Part shown: positions 16,810-24,687 of the stretch, piece by piece
How positions within the stretch are numbered: the first letter of the stretch is position 1
Layout of the letters: the number at the start of each line of letters is the position of its first letter
NCBI GenBank assembly: GCA_026710655.1
Contig: JAPOQN010000035.1
Location: forward strand, 1 to 64,000
Reading direction: 5' to 3'
DNA from: Chloroflexota bacterium
Lineage (GTDB): Bacteria; Chloroflexota; Dehalococcoidia; Tepidiformales; Tepidiformaceae
DNA: 64,000 nucleotides
Notes under the pieces: generated by a model
Told to the model about the DNA's origin: nothing
Seen by the model: only the letters and a program-made list of their open reading frames with translations
Database searches by the model: none
Program-made: the position numbers and the translations under genes

Positions 16810-18405
16810 ATGCAGGCGAAACCGGGACTGGAGCCGCCCTTGGAACCGTTCACCGTCGCCTGCTGCCAGGTGCGAGCCCTCGAGCTTGAGGACGCGGAGG
16901 AGAACCTCCAGGGTCTCCTGCGAGCCCTCGATGAGGCCGGCGAGGCCGGCGCTCAGCTCGTCGCCCTGCCCGAGTGCGCCTACCCCGCCTACTACGTCCG
17001 CGATGCCGACCCCTACGCCCGCCCCGGCGTCCGCCCCTTCGACGAGGTGGCCGCGCTCTTCGGGGCGAAGGCGCGCCAGTACGGCTACTGGCTCGCCGCC
17101 GGCATGGCCGTCCCCCACGACGACGGCTCCCTGACCAACAGCGGCGTCATCTTCGACCCCACCGGCGAGATGGTCGGGCGCTACGACAAGGGCTTCCTCT
17201 GGCACTTCGATAACTACTGGTTCCGGCGCGGTGACGCCTTCCCCGTCTTCGATGCTGGCTTCGCCCGCTTCGGCGTGCTCATCTGCGCCGATGGCCGCCA
17301 GCCCGAGATCGCCCGCTCCCTCGCCGTCAACGGCGCCGAGATCATCCTCGACCTGACCGCCTGGGTCTCCTGGGCCAGCAGCGTCGAGCAACTCAGCACC
17401 ACCCAGTGCGAATACCTCATGCCCGCCCGCGCCTTCGAGAACGGCGTCTGGGTGGCCGCCGCCGACAAGTGGGGACCGGAGGGGAACACGCTCATCTACG
17501 CCGGGCGCTCCTGCGTCATCGACCCCCACGGGGCGACGCGGGTAGCCGCGCCGAGCACCGGCGATACCGTCCTCACCTACACCATCGACCCGGCCCAGGC
17601 GCAGTCCGAGGCCGTCCCCCGCCGCCCCAGCCTCTACGGTCGCCTCACCCAGCCCTGGGAAGACTCCCCCGCCCGGGCATTCCTCGACGAACCGATGGTC
17701 CCCGACGAGGAGAACCGGCGCATCGCCATCGTTCCCGGTTCGGGCGACCTGTTCGACACGGGCGAGGTGATCGCCCGCTACGAGGCCCTGCGCGAGCAGG
17801 ACTGCGACCTCACCGTGTTCGCGGGCGAAGTCGGCAGCGAGGGCTGGCAGGCGTCCATGCCTGCTGTCGAGAAAGCCGTGCGCGCCAACGGCGGCGCCCT
17901 TGCCTTCGCAGTCGCCACCAGCGGCTGCACCATGGAGCAGACCGCCGTCCTCGTGACCCCCGACGAGACGGTCGAGCACCGCGCCACGCACGGGCGCGGC
18001 ATCGACCTCGGTGAGTCGAGTGCGCCCGTCACGCCGACCGGCGCCGGCAACGTGGGCCTGCTGTGCGGCGATGAGGGACTCGCGCCCGAGGTCGGCCGCT
18101 GCCTCGCGCTCGAAGGGGCGGACGTGCTCGCCTGGCCCACCTTCGGCGACCACGCGATGAACGAGCGAGTCACCCGCGCCCGCAGCGACGAGAACCGCGT
18201 CTACACCGCCGCCGCCTGGACGGGTGGCGGCGTCGTCACCGCCCCCACCGGCGCCCCCCTCACGGCCGTGCCCGCTGGCACCGACATGGCGATGGCGGCG
18301 CAGGTCAACCGCGCCAACGCACGCTGGAAGGACATGGCCCCCGGCACGCACGCTCTCCGCGATCGCGTGCCGTACGCGTACGAAGCGCTCGTCTCGGACC
18401 GTTAG
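16810..18405 (+). CDS. Carbon-nitrogen hydrolase with a second degenerate nitrilase-like domain
   Basis: 531 residues, about twice the normal family length. The first domain (14 to about 270) has the complete nitrilase triad: E55 (LPECAYP), K127 (RYDKGFLW) and C159 (VLICADGRQPE). Nitrilase-superfamily enzymes hydrolyse nitriles, amides or carbamoyl groups. The second half (about 310-515) repeats the fold weakly, with FAGEVG and GLLCGDEG in the E and C positions. The lysine position appears to be histidine (RATHGRGID). A TTG ten codons into the frame, with a nearby GGAG, is an alternative start. The substrate and the role of the second half are unknown. Confidence 0.85.
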   Translation: MQAKPGLEPPLEPFTVACCQVRALELEDAEENLQGLLRALDEAGEAGAQLVALPECAYPAYYVRDADPYARPGVRPFDEVAALFGAKARQYGYWLAAGMAVPHDDGSLTNSGVIFDPTGEMVGRYDKGFLWHFDNYWFRRGDAFPVFDAGFARFGVLICADGRQPEIARSLAVNGAEIILDLTAWVSWASSVEQLSTTQCEYLMPARAFENGVWVAAADKWGPEGNTLIYAGRSCVIDPHGATRVAAPSTGDTVLTYTIDPAQAQSEAVPRRPSLYGRLTQPWEDSPARAFLDEPMVPDEENRRIAIVPGSGDLFDTGEVIARYEALREQDCDLTVFAGEVGSEGWQASMPAVEKAVRANGGALAFAVATSGCTMEQTAVLVTPDETVEHRATHGRGIDLGESSAPVTPTGAGNVGLLCGDEGLAPEVGRCLALEGADVLAWPTFGDHAMNERVTRARSDENRVYTAAAWTGGGVVTAPTGAPLTAVPAGTDMAMAAQVNRANARWKDMAPGTHALRDRVPYAYEALVSDR

Positions 18406-18414
18406 GAGCGGCGG

Positions 18415-19050
18415 CTAGCTGCCGCGCGGCTTCAGCACCTCGACCGTCAGCTCGCTGGGGATGGAGCTTCGCGTCACGCTCAGGCGGGGACGGGGCTCGG
18501 GCGTGGCGCCTGCCTCGCTGAGGAACCGGTCGATCGGATCAAGGTGCGTGCTGTCGAGGTCGGTGCGGTAGTTCATCGGCACCACGATATTCGGGTCGAT
18601 GCGCTGCATCAGGTCCGCCGCCACCGACGCGGAGAGCGAGCCCCCGCCCCCGACGGGCATCAGGAGCACGTCCACGTTCTCGAAGCGCTCAAGGATGGAG
18701 GCGTCGGGGGGCGCGTCCGGGAGACCAAGGTGGACGATGTTGACCCCGTCGATCTCGTACGCGAAGGCCATCGTCCGCTGGCCATCCCCGCGTTCGATGG
18801 GGATGCCAGTCACGAGGATGCCGCGCACCTCGTACTCGCCCGGCGCCTCGAAGACGCGCGGTTCGCCCTGCACGCCGTCGTGGTTGCTGATCGCGGGGTC
18901 GTCGTTGCGGCTGAGGGTGACGACCTCGGCGCTCGTGCGGCCCAGGCTGTAGCCCGTCGAGGCGGCTACGGGGTCGGTTAGCACAGCCCCTTCGCGGCCG
19001 CGAAGGCGGAAGCATGTGCGACCGAGCCAGCTGATCTCCACTGCGGGCAT
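18415..19050 (-). CDS. Metallo-beta-lactamase-fold protein lacking zinc ligands
   Basis: 211 residues aligning with UlaG-like MBL-fold hydrolases. The ISWLGRTCFRLRGREG start, an FEAPGEYEVRGILVTGIP strand pair and VLLMPVGGGGSLSA are shared. The metal motif that normally reads S-H-D-H-P-D/N-H is LSRNDDPAISN here. The later D-x-G-H region is HLGLPDAPP, and the final M-H-Y is MNY. All expected zinc ligands are therefore lost. It follows the ketosynthase-like gene by 39 nt on the same strand. A structural or binding role is more likely than hydrolysis; the partner is unknown. Confidence 0.78.
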   Translation of the reverse strand: MPAVEISWLGRTCFRLRGREGAVLTDPVAASTGYSLGRTSAEVVTLSRNDDPAISNHDGVQGEPRVFEAPGEYEVRGILVTGIPIERGDGQRTMAFAYEIDGVNIVHLGLPDAPPDASILERFENVDVLLMPVGGGGSLSASVAADLMQRIDPNIVVPMNYRTDLDSTHLDPIDRFLSEAGATPEPRPRLSVTRSSIPSELTVEVLKPRGS

Positions 19051-19089
19051 CGTACCGGCGGGCAGGGAAACGCGGAAGGAATCGAGCGG

Positions 19090-20214
19090 CTAGCGCTGCA
19101 GCAGCACGCTCGCGTTTGACCCGCCCAGCCCCAGCGAGGTCACGAGCACGCAGTCAAGGCGCTCGTCGCGGGCCTCTCGCACGACGCTCAGGTCGGAGCG
19201 CTCCGGCGGCTCGCGGAAGCCGGCCGCGGGCGCGACCTGCTGGCGGCGCATCGCCTCCAGCGCGTACACCAGCGCCAGCGGTCCGCTTGCGGCCAATGTC
19301 TCGCCCAGCGCCCCCGCCGGTGCGGTCACGCTCGCGTAGTAGACGTGCCGCCCGAACGTGCGCGTCAGCCCGACCGCGTCGGAGGCGTCCCGGTTGGCGC
19401 GGCCGTCCGCGCAGGAGGACACGTGGTCGACCTGGTTCTGGAGGTAGCCGGCGGCGCCCAGCACCGCCTGCATCGCCCGGCCCGCCTCCGCCGGATCGCT
19501 CGGGTCGAGCGGTTCCGCCAGCGGGTCGAACGTGCGCGTGGCCGCGGCGATGCGCGCATGCACCGTCGCCCCGCGCTCCCGGGCGTGCGTCTCCGCCTCC
19601 ACGACCACGTAGGCGGCGCCCTCGGCGGGCGTGCAGCCGTCGGGGTGGGCGTCGAGGGGGTGTGCGTCCTCGGGGGCTATCAGCCCCTGCTGCTCGAAGT
19701 GCGCGAGCACGGGTGGCTGCAGCGCCTGCGCCGCCCCCGCCACCACCACGTCCGCCTCCCCCCGGGCCACGATGGCCGCTGCCTCGGCGATGGCGGCGAG
19801 CCCGCTCGCCTCCGCCCCTGCAAGCCCCACAACCGCCCCGCGTACTCCCAGCGTTCGCGCGACGAGCTGTCCGTAGGGGACGAACAGGGTCGGCTGTCCG
19901 GGCGCGCGAAACGCGAGGCCGTCGGCCACCGCGAAGCGCCGCGAGTCCGCGATGCCCGCCGTCAGCCCTGCCGCCTCCACCGCCTGCAGGGCGGCATCGA
20001 GGCCCACCATCGAGCCGCGGTCGAGGAAGTGGGCGAGGTTGCGCGGGATGCGCGCGTGCGGGCGGTAGTCGTCCGGGATGGGGGCTGCCCGGAAGGTCTC
20101 GGGACCGTCGTCGGGGGACCAGTCAATCGCTGGCGAACGCCCCTCTGCCAGGGCCTGCCACATCGGCTCGACCCCGCTGCCGTGCGCGGTCACGGCGCCG
20201 TAGCCGGTCACCAC
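19090..20214 (-). CDS. Ketosynthase-like protein without the Cys-His-His triad
   Basis: 374-residue protein with the full FabF/KS-II fold, from VTGYGAVTAHG at the N-terminus to LGLGGSNASVLL at the C-terminus. The nucleophile cysteine (T-A-C-x-S-G in FabF) is E135 in AGAEASG. The first histidine (N-A-H-G-T) aligns with C268 in SSCADGR. The second (T-G-H) aligns with A302 in PAGALGE, and the lysine before it is also lost. Condensation is therefore not expected. Chain-length factors keep a related inactive fold but pair with an active KS, which is not present here. The GTG start lies 57 nt after the small membrane peptide gene in the same operon. Confidence 0.85.
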   Translation of the reverse strand: MVTGYGAVTAHGSGVEPMWQALAEGRSPAIDWSPDDGPETFRAAPIPDDYRPHARIPRNLAHFLDRGSMVGLDAALQAVEAAGLTAGIADSRRFAVADGLAFRAPGQPTLFVPYGQLVARTLGVRGAVVGLAGAEASGLAAIAEAAAIVARGEADVVVAGAAQALQPPVLAHFEQQGLIAPEDAHPLDAHPDGCTPAEGAAYVVVEAETHARERGATVHARIAAATRTFDPLAEPLDPSDPAEAGRAMQAVLGAAGYLQNQVDHVSSCADGRANRDASDAVGLTRTFGRHVYYASVTAPAGALGETLAASGPLALVYALEAMRRQQVAPAAGFREPPERSDLSVVREARDERLDCVLVTSLGLGGSNASVLLQR

Positions 20215-20271
20215 CGGTTCGGCGAGGTGGCCTGGCAGGGGCTCGGTTGGGAACTGTGGCGCGTCGCTCAG

Positions 20272-20382
20272 CTAGTCGAGGTCCTCATCAAGAAAGTCGT
20301 CGACGCCGGCGCTGCGGCGCATCACCACCACTACAGAGGCGGCGACGGCGAGAAGAACGAGGAGGGCGAGAATGCGCTTCAT
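20272..20382 (-). CDS. 36-residue single-pass membrane peptide
   Basis: Short frame: MKRILALLVLLAVAAS, a run of valines, then MRRSAG and an acidic tail VDDFLDEDLD. It has one hydrophobic helix (about 4-21) with positive residues on either side. It begins after a purine-rich AAGGGG and lies 40 nt downstream of a TATACT box. It is the first gene of the operon with the ketosynthase-like and MBL-like proteins and is too short for most annotation pipelines. Function unknown; a small anchor or partner peptide is plausible. Confidence 0.65.
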   Translation of the reverse strand: MKRILALLVLLAVAASVVVVMRRSAGVDDFLDEDLD

Positions 20383-20422
20383 GCGTAAGCAACCCCTTGG
20401 TGAGTCGTAGGGAGCCAGACCG

Positions 20423-20428
20423 AGTATA
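20423..20428 (-). promoter_or_regulatory. Putative -10 element of the KS-like operon
   Basis: TATACT on the minus strand, about 40 nt before the small membrane peptide. No clear -35 is visible. Confidence 0.45.
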
Positions 20429-20506
20429 GCAGCACGGCCCTTCCCGGCATCCGTGCCGTGGGGGCTGGTCAGTTATCTCTGGCTCTGCTCCCTCCGAGCT
20501 CGCACA

Positions 20507-20890
20507 CTAGGCTTCCGAAGGCGGTGGCTCAGCGAACGGCTCTCCCGCTTCAAGAGCTGCTTCCCGCCTCTGGTTCCACTCCACCCAGCGTTGCCGCTCT
20601 TTCTTCTGTCCCTTGCGTTCAAAGCGCGCTTCCAGCTTCTCGGCGATAACCACGATTGCGATCCTCCCGGCTTCGGTGAGTACCATTGCGGCGGCGGCTG
20701 ACGTAATCGCGACGGGGGCGGAACTCTCCCACACAGTGCGTGTCGCGGCAAAAGCCGAGAGACCGCCTACGATGGCGTGATGCGTCTGGAGGGCGACTCC
20801 TCCCAGGAACAGCGTAGCAAACACCACGAAATACAGGTCTCGGGTTTGTTGCTTGACGCTCCAGATCGACTCTCGCGCCGTCTCTGCCAA
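20507..20890 (-). CDS. Uncharacterised two-helix membrane protein
   Basis: 127 residues, not recognised as a named family. Two hydrophobic segments are seen (about 19-37 and 58-85). They are followed by a strongly charged amphipathic tail (KLEARFERKGQKKERQRW onwards) ending in a proline-rich PFAEPPPSEA. A TTG start with GGGAG upstream and a TATGAT hexamer fits. The base composition is less GC-rich than its neighbours, which may indicate recent acquisition. It is transcribed towards the KS-like operon but separated from it. Confidence 0.6.
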   Translation of the reverse strand: MAETARESIWSVKQQTRDLYFVVFATLFLGGVALQTHHAIVGGLSAFAATRTVWESSAPVAITSAAAAMVLTEAGRIAIVVIAEKLEARFERKGQKKERQRWVEWNQRREAALEAGEPFAEPPPSEA

Positions 20891-20968
20891 TGGACTGCTC
20901 CCGTTCCTGAACCGCCATCATACAACTCATTGTCACAAAAGTAACAAGAAGCATTGATGTTTCCGGCC

Positions 20969-21793
20969 CTATACTTGGGAGGCCCCTGCCCCGCGTACAT
21001 CGCCGAGGAAGGCGCCCAGCGCCCCCTCGAAGGCGCGAGGCGCCACGAAGGGCGCCCCCTGTCCGCAGCCTTCGAGCGTGACCAGCCGCCCGTTCGGGAG
21101 CGTGTCCGCCAGCAGACGCGCCGCAGGCAGGAGCGGGTCGTACTCACCCGCCACCACGAGCGCCGGAACGGCTAGCGACGCCAGCCGCGGCAGAAGCGCC
21201 TCGCGCCCCGCCCGCGCCTGGTGCGCGTCCGCGAACGCCTCCGCGTCGATGCCCCGGTAGTGTTCGCGCACCGAGGCCCGCAGGTACTCGCCCGTATGCC
21301 CCTCTGCTGCGTTCACCCCGACGCGTCCCATCCCGAAGCGCCCCGCCAGCCGCCCTCGCTCGCCGAGCCGTGCCTGGTGGCCCCGCAGATCCTCGTCGTA
21401 GGAGGGGTGTTCGTCGACCGGGATCGCTCCGCTGAGAACGAGCAGGTCGACTCGCCCGGGTGAGTCGAGCGCCAGTTCGAGCGCCACCTCCGCGCCGAAG
21501 CCCGCGCCGATGACGGCGCAGGCGCCCACGCCCTCGGCATCGAGCAGCGCGGCAAGGTCGGCGGTGTAGTCGCGCATCGCCGGCGGCGCTCCGCCGTCGA
21601 CCGGCCGCGCGCTCTCCCCGAAGCCGCGCAGGTCCGGTGCGATCGTGCGGAACTCATCGACCATGTCCGTGGCGAGCGCGCGCCACACGCGACGGTCGTC
21701 GGGGATGTCGTGCAGGAGCAGGGCGGCGGGAGCTTCAGGCGCTCCCGCCACGTCGTAGGCGAGTGTCCAGGCTCCGCGATCGATCTCGGGCAC
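20969..21793 (-). CDS. Alpha/beta-hydrolase-fold protein lacking nucleophile and histidine
   Basis: 274-residue alpha/beta-hydrolase-like protein. The oxyanion/HG-type loop (LLLHDIPDDRRVW), the DLRGFGESARP strand and the acid region VVAGEYDPLLP are present. The nucleophile elbow, normally G-x-S-x-G, is GAGFG, with glycine (G98) instead of serine. The terminal histidine region is EGCGQGAPFV with no histidine. It is unlikely to be a working esterase. The GTG start overlaps the 3' end of the PAP2 gene by 59 nt; a TTG further upstream is possible. Cofactor-less dioxygenases use a similar fold but keep the histidine, so they are not a good match. Confidence 0.78.
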   Translation of the reverse strand: MPEIDRGAWTLAYDVAGAPEAPAALLLHDIPDDRRVWRALATDMVDEFRTIAPDLRGFGESARPVDGGAPPAMRDYTADLAALLDAEGVGACAVIGAGFGAEVALELALDSPGRVDLLVLSGAIPVDEHPSYDEDLRGHQARLGERGRLAGRFGMGRVGVNAAEGHTGEYLRASVREHYRGIDAEAFADAHQARAGREALLPRLASLAVPALVVAGEYDPLLPAARLLADTLPNGRLVTLEGCGQGAPFVAPRAFEGALGAFLGDVRGAGASQV

Positions 21794-22682
21794 GGGCGGG
21801 AGCGTACGCCACCGCGTTAGCGAGGTGCGAGCGCAACCGGCCAACCCTGGAGCGCACGAACGCTGTCAGCGGTGGCAGTAAGCGGGCGGCGCCGGCACGC
21901 ACCATCTCGGTCAGTCGTGCGCTCACCCCGATCCGGTCCAGGTACGCCACCGCCACCCAGCACACCGCCACGACAAGGCCGCCCGCCACCATGTCGAAGA
22001 AGAAGTGGTTCCCCGTCACCACGATCGCCCACCACATCACCACCGACATGGCCACGGCGAGGGCGCGCAGGAACGGATTGCTCGTGTTCACCCAGATGGC
22101 GGCCGAGGCCAGCGCGATCCAGCCGAAGTGGAAGCTCGGCAGTGCGGCAAAGTCGTTCACAAAGGGCGCCGGCTGCATGTAGACCACGTCCGCGCTCCCG
22201 TGAACCGTGTCGACGAAGCCGAAGTCGATGCCCGAGAGGTGGATGAGGCGGGGCGGGGCCGTCGGCAGCAGCCAGTAGGCGGCGATGCCCACCAGGCCCG
22301 AGAGCAGCATCACGTTGCGCACGAAGCGGAAGCGCGAGGGGTTCTTGATCGCCAGCCACGTGCCAATCGCCGCCAGCACCGGGTAGTGCCCCCACGCATA
22401 GACCTGGTTGGCGATGGCCATCAGCAGGTCGTACTGGAGGAAGACCTCCTGCCAGTGCACCTCGGTGAAGATGCCCAGCCGCTTCTCGAAATCGATGATC
22501 TGGAGGCCGCGGGTCAGTGACGACTCGATGTCATCGGGCCGCCCGCCGCGCACAAAAAAGTAGACAAACAGCGCCGCGATCGTCCCGAGCATCTCCACGG
22601 TGGCGATGCCCAGTCGGTTGACATCGAGATACCAGGGACGGGGCCGATCGGCCTTGCGAGAAAGAAACTGCAGACGCTGCAT
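21735..22682 (-). CDS. PAP2/AUR1-like membrane phosphatase or phosphotransferase
   Basis: 315-residue membrane protein with about six helices. The PAP2_3 motifs are LPSFHFGWIAL (H185) and TGNHFFFDMVAGG (H226, D230), which form the catalytic triad. The family includes inositol-phosphoceramide synthase-like phosphotransferases and lipid phosphatases. A basic C-terminal tail follows the last helix. A GGAGG ribosome site precedes the ATG. The 3' end overlaps the start of the hydrolase-like gene, suggesting coupling. The lipid substrate is unknown. Confidence 0.85.
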   Translation of the reverse strand: MQRLQFLSRKADRPRPWYLDVNRLGIATVEMLGTIAALFVYFFVRGGRPDDIESSLTRGLQIIDFEKRLGIFTEVHWQEVFLQYDLLMAIANQVYAWGHYPVLAAIGTWLAIKNPSRFRFVRNVMLLSGLVGIAAYWLLPTAPPRLIHLSGIDFGFVDTVHGSADVVYMQPAPFVNDFAALPSFHFGWIALASAAIWVNTSNPFLRALAVAMSVVMWWAIVVTGNHFFFDMVAGGLVVAVCWVAVAYLDRIGVSARLTEMVRAGAARLLPPLTAFVRSRVGRLRSHLANAVAYAPARARDRSRSLDTRLRRGGSA

Positions 22683-22821
22683 CGCCTCCCTCCAAGGCTT
22701 GCTGCGCGGATGGGTGGAGCCCTACGAGGCTACCAGCCCCGGCCAGCCTCTTCAAGAATGCGTACAGATTGAGATGCGATTGCTTGCGGTCGCTCCGCGA
22801 AGCGTTAGCATGGTTGGTGCG

Positions 22822-23094
22822 ATGGCTGATACATCTGGCCCCGACGCCCTTCCGGCCCCGGCCTTCGGACCCGACAGCGAGGAGATGCTCCGCTGCATTC
22901 GCTGCGAGCTCCGCTACGTGCCCTCGAAGTCGACCAGCGCCCTGCGTCTCACCTACTGCAGCTTCCTCTGCGAGCTGGGTGACCTCGGCTTCAGTATCAC
23001 CGGCCTGGAGCACATGGAGCCCCAGCCCAAGGCGATCGAGCCCCCCGCCGTCGAACTGGACCCCCAGCCCGGCGAACCCGCCATCGTCGAGTAG
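22822..23094 (+). CDS. Small zinc-ribbon protein
   Basis: About 90 residues with CIRCELRYVPSKSTS and a following YCSFLCELG, giving C-x2-C and C-x3-C pairs that probably bind zinc. The C-terminus is proline- and glutamate-rich. Not recognised further. An ATG at 22810 in the same frame is an alternative. TAGCAT at 22806-22811 lies 10 nt before the chosen ATG. It is convergent with the GyrI-like gene, 16 nt apart. Confidence 0.65.
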   Translation: MADTSGPDALPAPAFGPDSEEMLRCIRCELRYVPSKSTSALRLTYCSFLCELGDLGFSITGLEHMEPQPKAIEPPAVELDPQPGEPAIVE

Positions 23095-23110
23095 CCTGCT
23101 TCCCCCCGCC

Positions 23111-23572
23111 CTACGACCCGAGCGGCATCACCAGTTCCGTGCGGCACTCCGCAGGGTCCGTTACTACTGCCGGGTCGGTCACGTAGAGCTCCCACGCCGC
23201 CCCTCCGGGAATCTTCCCCTCTTGCTTCACCCAGCGGTCCAGCGCATCCCACGACTGCCCCAGCGTCTCGTATGGACCCACATGCATGGTTGAGAGCACG
23301 GCCCCGCCCGGAAGCTCAGCCGCCTCGACGCGCCCCTCGCCGGCCACCGGCTCGGTGACAGCCATGCCGCACTCGATCTCCCACTCCTCGCTCCCCATCG
23401 AGAGGTAGCGGCAGAACGGGGGGCCCGCGGGCTGCGCTCCGCTCGCCTGGATGAACGCGAGGACTGCCGGAAACAGCTCGTCCATCACCGGTCCAAGGTC
23501 CGGCTGGCGCGCCTTCGTCCGGATGACGGCCGCGGGCTGCGCGTCGATACGCTTCTCTGTCACTTCCAGCAT
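23111..23572 (-). CDS. GyrI-like/AraC effector-binding domain protein
   Basis: 153 residues matching the SOUL/GyrI-like small-molecule-binding fold. It has the N-terminal VTEKRIDAQPAAVIRTKA, the FCRYLSMGSEEWEIECG strand block and the GGAVLSTMHVGPYETLGQSW motif with the conserved H-x-G-P-Y. The protein is the stand-alone effector domain without a DNA-binding part. A GGAGGG ribosome site precedes the ATG. It is divergent from asd with overlapping -10 boxes. Ligand unknown. Confidence 0.85.
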   Translation of the reverse strand: MLEVTEKRIDAQPAAVIRTKARQPDLGPVMDELFPAVLAFIQASGAQPAGPPFCRYLSMGSEEWEIECGMAVTEPVAGEGRVEAAELPGGAVLSTMHVGPYETLGQSWDALDRWVKQEGKIPGGAAWELYVTDPAVVTDPAECRTELVMPLGS

Positions 23573-23603
23573 GGGTTCCCTCCGTGGGTTGGTACGAGGC
23601 CGT

Positions 23604-23613
23604 ACGCTACCAT
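23604..23613. promoter_or_regulatory. Overlapping divergent -10 elements of asd and the GyrI-like gene
   Basis: TACCAT (plus, 23608-23613) lies 7 nt before the asd ATG. TAGCGT (minus, 23604-23609) faces the GyrI-like gene. The two hexamers overlap, so polymerases would compete. Confidence 0.45.
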
Positions 23614-23620
23614 TCCAATC

Positions 23621-24652
23621 ATGAAGCCCTACGCCATCACGGTCGTCGGCGGCGCCGGAATCGTGGGCCGCGAGTTCCTCAAGATCCTCGATGAGCGCGA
23701 GGTTCCCGTCGGGCGCCTGCGCCTCCTCGCGACGAAGCGTTCCGCCGGCTCGACCGTCGAGTTCCGCGGCTCGACCATCACGATCGAGGAGACCTCCCCC
23801 GAGTCCTTCGCCGGAGACGACGACGTTGTGTTCCTCTCCGCCTCCGGCGACGCCTCCCGCCAGTACGCCCCCCTTGCCCGCGACCGTGGCGCCCTGGTCA
23901 TCGACGACTCCAGCGCCTTCCGCATGGACCCCTCCGTGCCCCTCGTCATCCCCGAGGTGAACGCCGAGGCCCTCGCCTGGCATAACGGCATAGTCAGCCA
24001 GCCCAACTGCACCACCACCCCCATGGTCATGGCCCTCTACCCCATCCACCGCGACAACCCCCTGCGGCGCATTGTCGTCAGCACCTACCAGGCCGTCGCC
24101 GGCGCGGGCGCCGCCGCCGTCGAGGGTCTGCGTACGGAGACCACCGCCGCCCTCGCCGGCCGCCACGAGCCCTCCGGCACGCAGAAGCGCGAGATCGCCT
24201 TCAACGCCGTGCCCCAGGTCGATGTCTTCACCGAGGACGCCTCCACGAAGGAGGAGACCAAGATGGTGAACGAGACGCGCAAGATCCTCGATGCGCCCGA
24301 CCTGCTCGCGAGCGCGACCTGCGTGCGTGTCCCCACCTTCTTCGGCCACGCCATGGCCATCTGGGCCGAGTTCGAACGCCCCGTCGACCCCGCCGAAGCG
24401 CGCGAGGCGATCGCCACGATGCCCGGCGTCCGTGTCGTCGATGAGCCCGGCGGCGAGCGCTACCCCACCCCCGTCGACGCTGCCGGCAACGACGACGTGC
24501 TCGTGGGCCGCATCCGCGCCGACAGCTCCTGCCCCGGCGCCATCGCCCTCTGGGCCGTGACCGACAGCATCCGCAAGGGCGCCGCCACCAACGTCGTCCA
24601 GATCATCGAGGAGGCCGACCGCCGCGGGCTGGTCGGGCCCTCCGCGCGATAG
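23621..24652 (+). CDS. asd: Aspartate-semialdehyde dehydrogenase
   Basis: 343 residues. It catalyses NADPH-dependent reduction of aspartyl phosphate to aspartate semialdehyde, the branch point to lysine, threonine and methionine. The N-terminal nucleotide loop VVGGAGIVGREFLKIL (usually G-A-T-G-A-V-G), the SASGDASRQYAPLA segment and the active cysteine in SQPNCTTTPMVM (about 128) are visible. STYQAVAGAGAAAVEGL and the RVPTFFGHAMAIWAEF block are also present. thrB of the same pathway is at 46932. Confidence 0.95.
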   Translation: MKPYAITVVGGAGIVGREFLKILDEREVPVGRLRLLATKRSAGSTVEFRGSTITIEETSPESFAGDDDVVFLSASGDASRQYAPLARDRGALVIDDSSAFRMDPSVPLVIPEVNAEALAWHNGIVSQPNCTTTPMVMALYPIHRDNPLRRIVVSTYQAVAGAGAAAVEGLRTETTAALAGRHEPSGTQKREIAFNAVPQVDVFTEDASTKEETKMVNETRKILDAPDLLASATCVRVPTFFGHAMAIWAEFERPVDPAEAREAIATMPGVRVVDEPGGERYPTPVDAAGNDDVLVGRIRADSSCPGAIALWAVTDSIRKGAATNVVQIIEEADRRGLVGPSAR

Positions 24653-24687
24653 CCAATAGGCAGCGGCCCCGCTAGGCTAGCGCCGTC

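Noticed and set aside
16628-17134. Open frame containing E-I-R-T-P-G at the tRNA-Ser locus
   Set aside because: This is the classic false protein produced by translating the tRNA-Ser T arm.
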